A stretch of DNA of 64,000 nucleotides from Lysobacterales bacterium 63-13 (GCA_001899855.1 MKWR01000025.1:1-64000), one strand, 5' to 3'. Counted from the stretch's first letter, positions 37,392-46,100 are shown. Numbers and translations are program-made. The notes: generated by a model not told the origin, from the letters alone.

Positions 37392-38447
37392 ATGCGCATC
37401 CAGCACCTGTTCGGCATTGCCTTGATCCTTTCCAGTATTTCCGGCGCAGCTCATGCGGAGCTGATGGTCGGCGGCTCAATGCCAACGTTGCCTGGCGGCC
37501 ACCCGATCAGCCAATTCGCCGCCAATGCGCAGGGGGCGGCAGCACCGATCCGCCAGATTGTCGGTGCCGCGACGCAGTTGGATGGCCCGTCCAACATCAG
37601 CTATGAGCCAAGCGAGGGACTGCTCTATGTCTCCGATTACTGGGGCCAGGCCATCCGCGTGTTCCCGGCGTTTGCCAGCGGCAATATCGCGCCGCTGCGC
37701 GTCCTCAATCCGGCAATTCTCGGACAACCGCGTGGCAACGTGCCGATCGCGGCACTTGACGAATTGATCGTTATCGCCGGCAATTGCTGCATCTACACCT
37801 ACCCGTTGCACGCCAGCGGCAGCAGCGTCAACCGCATCCGCAGCATCAGCTGGGGGGGCGGCAGCAGCGGCGTCACCCAGCTCAACAATCCCGACTCGTT
37901 GATCTGGATCCCGCAAACGGACGAACTCGCCGTGGTCGACTACGATTTCGGCAACTTTGCGGCGAAGATCGTCTTCCATTCCCGCCTGTCCGATGGCAAC
38001 GCAATGCCCACGCGCGTGCTGAAGAGCGCGCACACGGCCAATGCGTCCGGTGTCGCGCATGATCCGCTGCAACACAAACTGTACGTGCTGACTTTCACCA
38101 CCGAGGACAATCTTGCCTTCAATGCCCAGGTTCGCGTTTTCGCCGACAGCGCCAGCGGATCCGATGCGCCGTTGTATTCGATTGAAGGCCCAGCCACCGG
38201 GCTTGCCTACACCTTCCAGCAATACCCCACCGGCATTGGCCTCGACCTGAGGCTGCAGCGCTTGATGGTTTCCATTGGCGCCAATGGCGATCCGACCACC
38301 AATCGCGTGGTCAGCTTCGACCTGGCCGCCAGCGGCAATGCGACACCCGTGCAGGTGCTGACCGGTACTTCCCTGAGTTCAGGAACGGTTGGCGCGCCGT
38401 TTGCCGTGCCGATTGACACCATCTTCGCCAACGGATTCGACAACTGA
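37392..38447 (+). CDS. Secreted beta-propeller-like protein with C-terminal IFANGF motif
   Basis: The 351-residue protein has a signal peptide (MRIQHLFGIALILSSISGAA, cleaved after HA) and a series of blade-like units: EPSEGLLYVSDYWGQAIRVF, IWIPQTDELAVVDYDFG, HDPLQHKLYVLTF and GLDLRLQRLMVSIGANGD. These resemble NHL/SMP-type beta-propeller blades. It ends in PIDTIFANGFDN. The same (I/L)FANGF(D/E) motif occurs in the secreted protein at 61813. It is probably an outer-surface or extracellular protein; the ligand is unknown. ATG 37392 begins the signal peptide. Confidence 0.75.
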   Translation: MRIQHLFGIALILSSISGAAHAELMVGGSMPTLPGGHPISQFAANAQGAAAPIRQIVGAATQLDGPSNISYEPSEGLLYVSDYWGQAIRVFPAFASGNIAPLRVLNPAILGQPRGNVPIAALDELIVIAGNCCIYTYPLHASGSSVNRIRSISWGGGSSGVTQLNNPDSLIWIPQTDELAVVDYDFGNFAAKIVFHSRLSDGNAMPTRVLKSAHTANASGVAHDPLQHKLYVLTFTTEDNLAFNAQVRVFADSASGSDAPLYSIEGPATGLAYTFQQYPTGIGLDLRLQRLMVSIGANGDPTTNRVVSFDLAASGNATPVQVLTGTSLSSGTVGAPFAVPIDTIFANGFDN

Positions 38448-38557
38448 GCACGCGCGGGCATCCGCACAGCCGCGATTTCGGTCTGCCACGGGGGGGTATG
38501 GTGCCGCGCCGCGTGCGTCGGCGACAATGAGCCATTGAGCCTGTTCCCAGTCCACTG

Positions 38558-39829
38558 ATGATCCCCAGACTTCTTGCGCTGGTTTGCACACTATTGTTGC
38601 TGGCTGCCTGCACGGTGCTGCCGCCGCGCCAGGTGGAGCCTCCGCGTGCGCCTGTCCTGCTGATCTCGATCGACGGCTTTCGCGCCGACTACCTGGATCG
38701 TGGCCTGACGCCAACGCTGAAGGCGCTCGCCGAGGCAGGCGTGCGCGCCGAATTCATGCGCCCATCGTTTCCATCACTGACCTTCCCCAACCACTACGCG
38801 CTGATCACCGGCCTGCGCCCCGATCGCAACGGCATCGTCTCCAACACCATGGAAGACGATCGCATCCCCGACCAGAAATTCACGTTGTGGAACCGTGAAG
38901 CAATCCAGAATCCGAAATGGTGGAATCAGGGCGTGCCGCTGTGGACGACCGCGCAACGCCAGGGTCTGCATTCCGGGATCATGTTCTGGCCCGGGTCCGA
39001 GGCCGCCGTGCATGGTTCGCATCCCGAGTTCTGGTCGAGCTACGACAAGAAGCTGGCAGGCGTATCACGCGTCGACCGGGTTCTCGACTGGCTGACCCTG
39101 CCTGAACCAACACGGCCAAGCCTGCTGACGCTTTACCTCGACACCATCGATACCATTGGCCATCGCTTCGGCCCGGATTCCGACGAGCTGAATGCCGAGC
39201 TCAAGGTGGTCGATGCGACCATCCGACGCCTGCTCGATGGCCTGGCCGAACATGGCCTTGACCAGGCCGTCAACATCGTCGTCGTTTCCGATCACGGCAT
39301 GAGCACGACTTCACCCGAGCGCGTGATCTTCCTCGACGACCTGTTGCCCGAGGATTTCGCGCACATCGTCAGCTATGGCGTGCTGACCGGAATCAAGCCG
39401 ACCCGTGGCCACGGCCGCGACACCGAGGCGATCCTCTTCCGCAAGCATGAGCACATGCGCTGCTGGCGCAAAGGTGAGCTGCCGCCACGCTTCCACTACG
39501 GCCACAATCGCCGCGTACCCCCATTGCTCTGTCTGGCCAATCCCGGATGGGTCATATCCAGTCACGCCTGGCTGGAATCGAAGGCGCATTTTTCCTATGG
39601 CGAGCACGGCTACGACAACATCCACCCGGACATGCGCGCATTGTTCATCGCGCACGGCCCTGCGTTCCGCACGAATGTCGTCGTGCCGGCATTCGACAAT
39701 GTCGATGTCTATCCGTTGCTCGCCCACCTGCTCGGCATCCAGGCCGAGCCCAATGATGGCAATCTTGAGGACGTGCAGGATGTCCTCCTCGATTCAGCCG
39801 TGCCGCTCAGGCATGCAATCGCGCAATGA
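38558..39829 (+). CDS. Ectonucleotide pyrophosphatase/phosphodiesterase lipoprotein
   Basis: The 423-residue protein is an alkaline-phosphatase-superfamily nucleotide phosphodiesterase (NPP). It starts with a lipobox (LLLAACTVLP, C18). The first metal site is LISIDGF (D39), the catalytic Thr is T75 in PSLTFPNHYALITG, and VVVSDHGM supplies the second metal site. NPPs split nucleotide phosphodiester bonds or remove phosphate from lipids, here on the cell surface. It ends 23 nt into the convergent hutF gene. The gene context does not show a substrate. Confidence 0.92.
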   Translation: MIPRLLALVCTLLLLAACTVLPPRQVEPPRAPVLLISIDGFRADYLDRGLTPTLKALAEAGVRAEFMRPSFPSLTFPNHYALITGLRPDRNGIVSNTMEDDRIPDQKFTLWNREAIQNPKWWNQGVPLWTTAQRQGLHSGIMFWPGSEAAVHGSHPEFWSSYDKKLAGVSRVDRVLDWLTLPEPTRPSLLTLYLDTIDTIGHRFGPDSDELNAELKVVDATIRRLLDGLAEHGLDQAVNIVVVSDHGMSTTSPERVIFLDDLLPEDFAHIVSYGVLTGIKPTRGHGRDTEAILFRKHEHMRCWRKGELPPRFHYGHNRRVPPLLCLANPGWVISSHAWLESKAHFSYGEHGYDNIHPDMRALFIAHGPAFRTNVVVPAFDNVDVYPLLAHLLGIQAEPNDGNLEDVQDVLLDSAVPLRHAIAQ

Positions 39830-41240
39830 CCGCACGATAGCGGGCGGCGATGCGTGCCTCGTCGCGATGGCGGAAATCCCGCACTACCCAGTCGCCATTG
39901 ACCATCACGTCACGCACGAGATTCGAGTTGCCGGCGAATATCCAGGTATCGATCAAGTTTGAGGCGTCGCGTCCTGCGAGCAACGGCGAGGTCTCGTCAA
40001 GCACGAGCAGATCGGCACGGTTGCCGACCGAGGGCAGCTCGGCATCGCCGCCAATGAAAGAGCCGATCGGCATGCCCGAGGCATTGCTGCCGCCATGCAG
40101 GGCGCTGCCGTAAAGCACCGTGCCGGTACTCGGCTCGGCCTCGCTGGCGCTGACATTGCGATGGCGCGTGAGCAGTCGCTGTGCGTATTCGAGCCAGCGC
40201 AATTCCTCGACCGGCGACACCGAGATATGGCTGTCTGAACCGATGCCGAGGCTGCCACCGGCATCCAGCCAGTTCTTCAGCGGAAACACGCCATCGCCAA
40301 GATTGGCTTCCGTCGTCGGACACAGGCCGACCGTCGCCCGGCTGGCGGCAAGTCGACCCAGTTCGCTGTCGTTGAGGTGCGTCGCATGCACAAGGCACCA
40401 GCGCGCATCCACGGGCGCATGGTCAAGCAACCATTCGACCGGGCGCGCATTGCGCACAGCCATGCAATCCTGCACTTCGCCAATCTGCTCGGCGATGTGG
40501 ATATGGATCGGCATCATCGAGCCCGGCGCGCTGCTGCGTGATGGCGGCATGCCGTTGATACCCGCGAGCACGGCATGCATCGCGTCCTCGGGAACGGCAC
40601 GCAGCGAATGCAGGGCGACGCCAATGCGCAGATGGGCATTCTCCAGCAGGCGCAGGCGTTCAAGCAGACGCAGGTAGCCGTCCACATCGTGGGCAAAGCG
40701 GCGCTGGCGTTCGCCGAGCGGGCGACCGTCGAAGCCACCGGTCATATACAGGGTCGGCAACAGGGTCAGGCCAATGCCCGCCTCCTGCGCCGCCTCGATG
40801 AGCGCCAGCGACATGGCCGCCGGATCGGCATAAGCCTTGCCGTCCGCTTGCTGGTGCAGGTAGTGGAACTCGCAGACCTGGGTGTAACCGGCCTTGAGCA
40901 TTTCGACATAGAGCTGGGTGGCGATCGCGCGCAGGTCATCCGGACCGAGCTTGCCGGCAAACGCATACATGACTTCGCGCCAGGTCCAGAAGCTGTCCGC
41001 AGGATCGCCGCGGCGCTCGGCAAGTCCGGCCATGGCGCGCTGGAAAGCATGCGAGTGCAGGTTCGGCATGCCTGGCACGATCCACCGCCCGAGCGCTTCC
41101 GCGCCTTCCGCCTGCACCTTGGGCTGCACCTCGAGCAAGGCGCCGGGGTAGTAGCGACCGCTGTCGACCTCGAAGCGCACGCCACGCCGCCAGCCATCGG
41201 CAAACCAGGCATTCTCGGCGTGAAACTGTCGACTGCTCAT
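39807..41240 (-). CDS. hutF: Formimidoylglutamate deiminase
   Basis: HutF hydrolyses N-formimino-L-glutamate to N-formyl-L-glutamate and ammonia. This 477-residue amidohydrolase has the metal site NLHSHAFQ (H62, H64), a further histidine in HIHIAEQ, and the HATHLND and GIGSDSH segments of the family. The presence of HutF implies the five-step hut pathway with HutG as the last enzyme. ATG 41240 is preceded by GGAG (41248-41251). It diverges from hutI through a 130-bp region with inverted repeats. It overlaps the convergent phosphodiesterase gene by 23 bp. Confidence 0.96.
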   Translation of the reverse strand: MSSRQFHAENAWFADGWRRGVRFEVDSGRYYPGALLEVQPKVQAEGAEALGRWIVPGMPNLHSHAFQRAMAGLAERRGDPADSFWTWREVMYAFAGKLGPDDLRAIATQLYVEMLKAGYTQVCEFHYLHQQADGKAYADPAAMSLALIEAAQEAGIGLTLLPTLYMTGGFDGRPLGERQRRFAHDVDGYLRLLERLRLLENAHLRIGVALHSLRAVPEDAMHAVLAGINGMPPSRSSAPGSMMPIHIHIAEQIGEVQDCMAVRNARPVEWLLDHAPVDARWCLVHATHLNDSELGRLAASRATVGLCPTTEANLGDGVFPLKNWLDAGGSLGIGSDSHISVSPVEELRWLEYAQRLLTRHRNVSASEAEPSTGTVLYGSALHGGSNASGMPIGSFIGGDAELPSVGNRADLLVLDETSPLLAGRDASNLIDTWIFAGNSNLVRDVMVNGDWVVRDFRHRDEARIAARYRAVIARLHA

Positions 41241-41370
41241 GCATGCGCTCCATGGATCCGATCGGTGATTATCGACGCTGGCGCAGCGGCACGATAGCCG
41301 CCAGCGTCGAACTGGCCGCTGCCGGCCATCCCGCTGCAGTCTGGTCGCGCAGGTCTGCGATAATCACCGC
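41241..41370. promoter_or_regulatory. Divergent hutF-hutI control region with nested perfect dyads
   Basis: CGGTGATTATCG (41263-41274) and CGATAATCACCG (41358-41369) are 12-bp perfect inverted repeats, one near each gene start. Inside, TCGACGCTGGCG (41272-41283) and CGCCAGCGTCGA (41299-41310) form a second 12-bp perfect dyad with a 15-nt loop. Each outer arm holds a GATAAT. For hutI, TGCGATAAT (41356-41364) is an extended -10 ending 6 nt before the ATG, so the hutI message is probably leaderless. No classical HutC operator was recognised. Confidence 0.7.
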
Positions 41371-42630
41371 ATGCAAGAGAACCCATCAAATTCCCGCTGG
41401 GATGGCCTGTTGGTCGATTGTCATCTGGCGACGATGAACGAGACCGGCACACCCTTTGGCGCAATCCGCGATGCGGCGCTGGGCTGGAAGGATGGTCGCA
41501 TCGCCTTTGCCGATGCCATGAGCGCCCTGCCCGGCAAGCCCGCCGAGCTTTCCGCGCATGTGCAATCCGCAGCCGGCGCCTGCATCACCCCGGGTCTGGT
41601 TGATTGCCATACCCATCTCGTTTTCGGCGGCAATCGTGCGGATGAGTTCGATCAGCGTTTGAACGGCGCGAGTTACCAGGACATTGCCCGCGCCGGTGGC
41701 GGCATTGCCTCGACGCTGAAGGCCACCCGCGCGCTTGATGAGGCGGCCTTGCTTGCCGAGTCACTGCCGCGCGCACGCGCCTTGCTGGCGGATGGCGTCA
41801 CCACCATCGAGATCAAGTCCGGCTATGGACTGGATCTGCACAGCGAAATGAAGATGTTGCGCGTCGCCCGCACGCTCGCCAGCACACTCGGCATTGGCGT
41901 GCGCACGACCTTCCTCGGCGCGCATGCGCTGCCGCCGGAGTTTGCCGGTCGCCAGGACGATTATGTCGCGCACATCTGCGATGTTCTCTTGCCGGAAATC
42001 GCCCGCAGCGGGCTTGCCGACGCGGTCGATGCATTCTGCGAAACGATTGCCTTCACGCCGGCGCAGACACGCGAGGTCTTCCGCCAGGCGCGCGCGCTGG
42101 GCTTGCCGGTCAAACTGCACGCCGACCAGTTGTCCGATCTCGGTGGCGCGGCGCTCAGTGCCGAGTTTGGCGGGCTTTCGGCCGACCACATCGAACACAC
42201 CAGCGCTGCCGGCGTGCGTGCCATGGCCAAGGCCGGCACCGTCGCCGTGCTGCTGCCGGGCGCGTTCTATGCTCTGCGCGACACGACCCTGCCGCCGATT
42301 GCCACCTTGCGCGAGCACGGCGTCACCATGGCTGTGGCGACCGACCTGAATCCCGGCACCTCGCCGTTGCTGTCGCTGCGCCTGGCGATGAACATGGCCT
42401 GCACGCTGTTCCGCCTGACTCCGGAGGAAGCCCTGCGCGGCACCACGATCAACGCCGCGCGCGCACTCGGCCTGCACGATCGCGGGCGACTGGCACGCGG
42501 CATGCGCGCCGATTTCACGATCTGGGAAACCGCCGCAGCCGCCGACCTCTGCTACTGGATCGGTGGCTCGCTGGCGCGCTCGGTGATCAGTGCCGGTGTC
42601 GTCGTCGCCGGACAGGCGTTCGAGCAATGA
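41371..42630 (+). CDS. hutI: Imidazolonepropionase
   Basis: HutI opens 4-imidazolone-5-propionate to N-formimino-L-glutamate, the third step of histidine breakdown. The 419-residue amidohydrolase has the metal ligands DCHTHLVFGG (H80, H82), KLHADQLSDLGG and the conserved ATDLNPGTSP near the C-terminus. It works between HutU and HutF. There is no ribosome-binding site in front of ATG 41371; an extended -10 immediately upstream suggests a leaderless message. Its stop overlaps the patatin gene (ATGA at 42627-42630). Confidence 0.97.
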   Translation: MQENPSNSRWDGLLVDCHLATMNETGTPFGAIRDAALGWKDGRIAFADAMSALPGKPAELSAHVQSAAGACITPGLVDCHTHLVFGGNRADEFDQRLNGASYQDIARAGGGIASTLKATRALDEAALLAESLPRARALLADGVTTIEIKSGYGLDLHSEMKMLRVARTLASTLGIGVRTTFLGAHALPPEFAGRQDDYVAHICDVLLPEIARSGLADAVDAFCETIAFTPAQTREVFRQARALGLPVKLHADQLSDLGGAALSAEFGGLSADHIEHTSAAGVRAMAKAGTVAVLLPGAFYALRDTTLPPIATLREHGVTMAVATDLNPGTSPLLSLRLAMNMACTLFRLTPEEALRGTTINAARALGLHDRGRLARGMRADFTIWETAAAADLCYWIGGSLARSVISAGVVVAGQAFEQ

Positions 42631-43616
42631 GCGCACCCGGACCGCGCATCAACCTCGCCCTGCAAGGCGGCGGTGCCCACGGCGCCTTCACCTGGGGCGT
42701 GCTCGATCGCCTGCTGGAAGACCCGCGCATCAGTTTCGACGCAATCAGCGCCACCAGCAGCGGTGCACTGAATGCGCTGGCGATGGCGCAAGGCTGGATC
42801 AGCGGCGGTCGCGAGGGCGCGCGCACCTGCCTTGATGTGCTCTGGCAACGCATTGCCGGGCACCCGCAGGCCGGTGCATGGATCTTCGGATCGCGCCAGC
42901 ACGCCGCCGAGCCTGCCGCAAAGAACCTGCATCGCTATTTCAGCTCGCGCCAGATCAAGCCCGGCATGGCCAATCCGGTCAGCCAGATCGCCGAGGTGAT
43001 GTTTGATTTCGAGCAACTGCGTGCGGAATCGCCGTTTGCGCTCCATCTTGCCGCGACCCGCGTGCGTGATGGCGGCCTGGTCATCTTCGGGCCGCAACGC
43101 CTCGGCCTCGACGCCCTGCTGGCCTCAACCTGCCTGCCGCAGATCTTTGCCCCCATCTGCATCGATGGCGAGCATTACTGGGATGGTGGCTGGGCCGGCA
43201 ATCCCGCACTGGAGCCGCTGCTTGCGGTCGAGCGCGCCGGCACGATCCTCTGCGTGCTGGTGCAGACCCTCAGGCATCTCGACGTGCCGACGTCGCCGGC
43301 GCATATCGCCACGCGCATGGGTGAACTCGGCTTCACCAGTTCCTTCCTGCGTGAATTGCGCTCGCTGGTGCAGTTGCGCGAGGCGCTTGGCGAGTCCACC
43401 GACCGGAGTCCCTGGCAGGTGCATATGAGGGATCTGGAAATCGCCCTGATCGAACCCGGCGAACCGCTGCAGAATTTCAAGAACGACATCGCCGCGGGCA
43501 ACGCGATCGGATTCATCTCGACCTTGCGCGACCATGGCCGCCATTGCGCCGCCGCCTGGCTGGCCGATCCACAACGCCACCTGATCGGCGCTGACGCGTC
43601 AATTCATGCTGGCTGA
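42627..43616 (+). CDS. Patatin-like phospholipase
   Basis: The 329-residue protein is a patatin-type lipid acyl hydrolase with a Ser-Asp dyad. The oxyanion loop GGGAHGAF is at 14-21. The nucleophile S44 is in ISATSSGALNA, where the first residue of GxSxG is Ala instead of Gly. The Asp is D186 in YWDGGWAGNP. It has no signal peptide. Its start overlaps the hutI stop, so it is translationally coupled to histidine degradation without an obvious reason. The product could act on membrane phospholipids; specificity is unknown. A strong terminator follows at 43626. Confidence 0.92.
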   Translation: MSAPGPRINLALQGGGAHGAFTWGVLDRLLEDPRISFDAISATSSGALNALAMAQGWISGGREGARTCLDVLWQRIAGHPQAGAWIFGSRQHAAEPAAKNLHRYFSSRQIKPGMANPVSQIAEVMFDFEQLRAESPFALHLAATRVRDGGLVIFGPQRLGLDALLASTCLPQIFAPICIDGEHYWDGGWAGNPALEPLLAVERAGTILCVLVQTLRHLDVPTSPAHIATRMGELGFTSSFLRELRSLVQLREALGESTDRSPWQVHMRDLEIALIEPGEPLQNFKNDIAAGNAIGFISTLRDHGRHCAAAWLADPQRHLIGADASIHAG

Positions 43617-43625
43617 GCCACAAAC

Positions 43626-43654
43626 GACAAACCCCCGCATCGCGGGGGTTTGTC
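43626..43654. terminator. Bidirectional rho-independent terminator
   Basis: GACAAACCCCCGC (43626-43638) pairs perfectly with GCGGGGGTTTGTC (43642-43654) over a 3-nt ATC loop, giving a 13-bp stem. It lies between the convergent patatin and THX genes and can serve both. The T-run is short (TTTGTC) and on the plus strand is part of the stem. Confidence 0.85.
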
Positions 43655-43678
43655 GGGAAACCGTCGAACCTGCGGCTT

Positions 43679-43873
43679 TCAGGCAGACTTCTTGGCTGCA
43701 GCCTTCTTTGCCGGAGCGGCCTTCTTTGCCGCTGGCTTGGCAGCAGGCTTGCTTGCAGCGGAGGCTGCCTTCGGCTTGGCGGCGACGGCATTGCTGTCAG
43801 CGTGCGGGCGCACGTTGCCGTAACTGCGGATAGCGATTTTGCCCTTGCGGGTCTTGCGGTCACCACGGCCCAT
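43679..43873 (-). CDS. 30S ribosomal protein THX
   Basis: The 64-residue basic protein starts MGRGDRKTRKGKIAIRSYGN, the bTHX sequence. bTHX sits at the top of the 30S head in Thermus and in some other bacteria. It is followed by a lysine/alanine-rich tail (PKAASAASKPAAKPAAKKAA) of unknown use. ATG 43873 is preferred over the upstream ATG at 43900. The gene stands alone on the minus strand. Confidence 0.93.
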   Translation of the reverse strand: MGRGDRKTRKGKIAIRSYGNVRPHADSNAVAAKPKAASAASKPAAKPAAKKAAPAKKAAAKKSA

Positions 43874-43947
43874 CGGAAATCCTCTAGATCGATTCTGCAA
43901 ACAAAGGGCGGGAAGGATAGCAGCGCGGCGGCAAAGCGCAAGTCGAA

Positions 43948-44937
43948 TCAGGATTTCGACGCATGCCGGGCACCGGCACAGGCCCCTGCCGCGCAGTCAT
44001 CACCATCGATCTGCACCGTCGCATGGCTGACCGCAAAACGCGATTCCAGCAACTCCTGGATCGCGTGAATGGCTTGATCGGGGGGCAGGCCTTCATGCAG
44101 GCGCGCGTGCAAGGTCGCCATGCGCCGGCCGCCGCTCAACTGCCAGACGTGCACGTGGTGGATCTCGCGCACGCCGTCGATGCCTTCCTCGACCTGGCGT
44201 CTCAGCTCATCGACATCGACACCCTCGGGAACGCCTTCAAGCAGGATGTGTGCGCTGCGCCTGAGCAGGCGCCAGGCACTGTTGAGGATCAGCAGCGACA
44301 CGAAAATGGAGAACAACGGATCCGCCCACAAGGCGTCGAAGTAACGCACGATCAAGGCCGCCGCCACCGCACCGACGGATCCGAGCAAATCGCCGATCAC
44401 ATGCAGGCGCGCCGCCGCGGTGTTGAGGTCATCGTGATCGTGACCGCCAAGCACGCGCAGCACGAAAATGTTGACCAGCAGGCCGGCCACGGCGACGACA
44501 AGCATGGTGCCGGAGAGGATCGGCGTCGGCTGCAGGAAGCGAAACACCGCCTCGCAGACAATCCAGGCGACCAGCGCGATCTGCGTCAGCGAATTGGTGT
44601 AGCCGACCAGCACCTCAAGCCTGGCGTAGCCGAAACTGCGCAGCGAATCGGCCGGACGCGTCGCAAACCAGGCGCCGAGCCAGGCAAACAGCAAGGCGCT
44701 GGCATCGACCAGCATGTGCCCGGCATCCGCGAGCAGGGCCAGCGAACCGGAAATCCAGCCACCAACGGCCTCGATCACCAAGGTGACCGCGGTCAGTCCG
44801 AATGCAAACAGCAGGCGCTGCTCGCGACGGCGACCGCTCGCGTCGGCAGCCGGCGCGTGGGCGTGGTCGTGGTCGTGGTGCTCGTGGGAATGATGATGCG
44901 AATGCATGCTGGCCTGCCGCGCTGGACTCGCCTGCAT
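43948..44937 (-). CDS. Cation diffusion facilitator (CDF) transporter
   Basis: The 329-residue protein is a CDF metal/proton antiporter of the zinc branch. It has a histidine-rich N-terminus (MHSHHHSHEHHDHDHAHA), six membrane helices with the metal-site pairs LADAGHMLVDASAL and HVIGDLLGS, and a cytosolic C-terminal domain. CzcD and ZitB relatives export Zn2+, Cd2+ or Co2+. ATG 44937 is used; an internal ATG at 44907 would begin at the histidine run. It follows the MerC-like gene (51-nt gap) and both lie downstream of a Zur box. Confidence 0.93.
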   Translation of the reverse strand: MQASPARQASMHSHHHSHEHHDHDHAHAPAADASGRRREQRLLFAFGLTAVTLVIEAVGGWISGSLALLADAGHMLVDASALLFAWLGAWFATRPADSLRSFGYARLEVLVGYTNSLTQIALVAWIVCEAVFRFLQPTPILSGTMLVVAVAGLLVNIFVLRVLGGHDHDDLNTAAARLHVIGDLLGSVGAVAAALIVRYFDALWADPLFSIFVSLLILNSAWRLLRRSAHILLEGVPEGVDVDELRRQVEEGIDGVREIHHVHVWQLSGGRRMATLHARLHEGLPPDQAIHAIQELLESRFAVSHATVQIDGDDCAAGACAGARHASKS

Positions 44938-44988
44938 GCTAGGCAGCGAGGCTGCGGTTACACAATCACGCTGGCCAGTACGCGCCGG

Positions 44989-45435
44989 TCAATGGCGACA
45001 GGCAGGACTGTGGACGTGGACCAGACGCAGGTTGATCAGATGTGACAGCGCGATCATGGTGCCGCCGATGCTGACCACGCTCGCATGCCAGGGATTGCTG
45101 TGTTCCGCTCCGCCCAGCATGCCGACGACCAGCAGGAGGATCCCCGGAACGAGAAACAGGATGGCCCGATAGCTGCCATGCCGGCGCAGGCCGAACAGCA
45201 GGCTGATCGAGGCGAGCAGGATGGCGAAACTGACGAATACCTGTTCGAACGCATGCCCGGCGAGGAAGCCGAGGCCAAGCGCCGGCAGGACGCCGAAAAT
45301 CAAGGGCAGCAATGCACAATGGATCGCGCAGAGCATCGAGGCGAGTGCGCCAAAGCGATCCACCCTGCCTTGCAGGGCCTTGCGTGAAGCGGAATCGCTG
45401 GGGACATCATCCATGGCGGGAAGAATCGGATTCAT
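44989..45435 (-). CDS. MerC-domain membrane protein
   Basis: The 148-residue protein has four membrane helices. The MerC signature cysteines are in ASMLCAIHCALLPL, in the first helix, as in mercuric ion transporters. It ends with HVHSPACRH, a further metal-binding tail. In mercury operons MerC carries Hg2+ inward; here there is no merA or merR, and the neighbours are zinc genes, so a zinc-related role is likely. ATG 45435 was chosen; 45465 and 45414 are possible. A Zur box lies 35 nt upstream. Confidence 0.82.
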   Translation of the reverse strand: MNPILPAMDDVPSDSASRKALQGRVDRFGALASMLCAIHCALLPLIFGVLPALGLGFLAGHAFEQVFVSFAILLASISLLFGLRRHGSYRAILFLVPGILLLVVGMLGGAEHSNPWHASVVSIGGTMIALSHLINLRLVHVHSPACRH

Positions 45436-45470
45436 CGGGATCGGAGAGCACGGCAACGCCAGCAACTGAG

Positions 45471-45485
45471 TGTTACCTTATAACA
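45471..45485 (-). promoter_or_regulatory. Near-consensus Zur box
   Basis: TGTTACCTTATAACA matches 13 of 15 positions of the zinc uptake regulator core TGTTATAwTATAACA, with 5-bp arms (TGTTA/TAACA). It lies between the zur gene and the MerC-like gene, 35 nt upstream of the latter's start, where a repressor would block the merC-CDF transcript. I could not identify the -10/-35 boxes with confidence. Confidence 0.75.
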
Positions 45486-45545
45486 TACTAAATCCATTCC
45501 TGCTGCCAGTACGGCCACGCTCCGAGCCAGCTACTGCGGATCCGT

Positions 45546-46037
45546 TCAGCTGACCGGCTGATCGCTGCAGCGAGCGCAAATGCCGTGGACTTCGAGGGTC
45601 TGGCTGGCCGGCTTGAAGCCGCGTTCCCGGGCCTGGTCGGTGAGCAGCACGGCGACACGCTCATCGCAGATCTCGAAGGCGCTTGAGCAATGGTCGCAAA
45701 TCAGGAACGGAACCTGGTGTGCTTCGCCAGGATGGTGGCAACCGACAAACGCGTTGATCGATTCGAGCTTGTGGATGAAGCCGTGCTCGAGCAGGAAATC
45801 GAGGGCGCGATAGACCGTCGGCGGCGCGGCCACGCCAGGGCCATCCTTGAGTCGATCAAGCAGGTCGTAGGCCTTGACCGGAATCGTCGCTTCGGCAACG
45901 AGCTCAAGCACACGCAGGCGGATGGCGGTGAGGCGCAGGCCACGCTCGTCGCAAACCCTCGCCACATCGCGCACAAAGGCACCGGCATCATGGCCATGTG
46001 CGTGCGCATCCCGGTTTTTTTGCGTGGCGAGGCTCAT
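45546..46037 (-). CDS. zur: Zinc uptake regulator (Fur family)
   Basis: The 163-residue protein is a Fur-family regulator closest to Zur: an N-terminal winged helix (CDERGLRLTAIRLRVLELV, with PPTVYRALDFLLEHG as recognition helix), then CHHPGEAHQVPFLICDHC and the C-terminal HGICARCSDQ. The Cys pairs C114/C117 and C154/C157 bind structural zinc. The His-rich N-terminus (RDAHAHGHDAG) may add metal affinity. With zinc it should bind the box at 45471 upstream of the MerC-CDF genes. Confidence 0.9.
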   Translation of the reverse strand: MSLATQKNRDAHAHGHDAGAFVRDVARVCDERGLRLTAIRLRVLELVAEATIPVKAYDLLDRLKDGPGVAAPPTVYRALDFLLEHGFIHKLESINAFVGCHHPGEAHQVPFLICDHCSSAFEICDERVAVLLTDQARERGFKPASQTLEVHGICARCSDQPVS

Positions 46038-46100
46038 GGCGAATGCAGATGGGGCCGGATCGCTGAAATCATAGCATCGCCGCCACGAGCGCCCGCCCGC

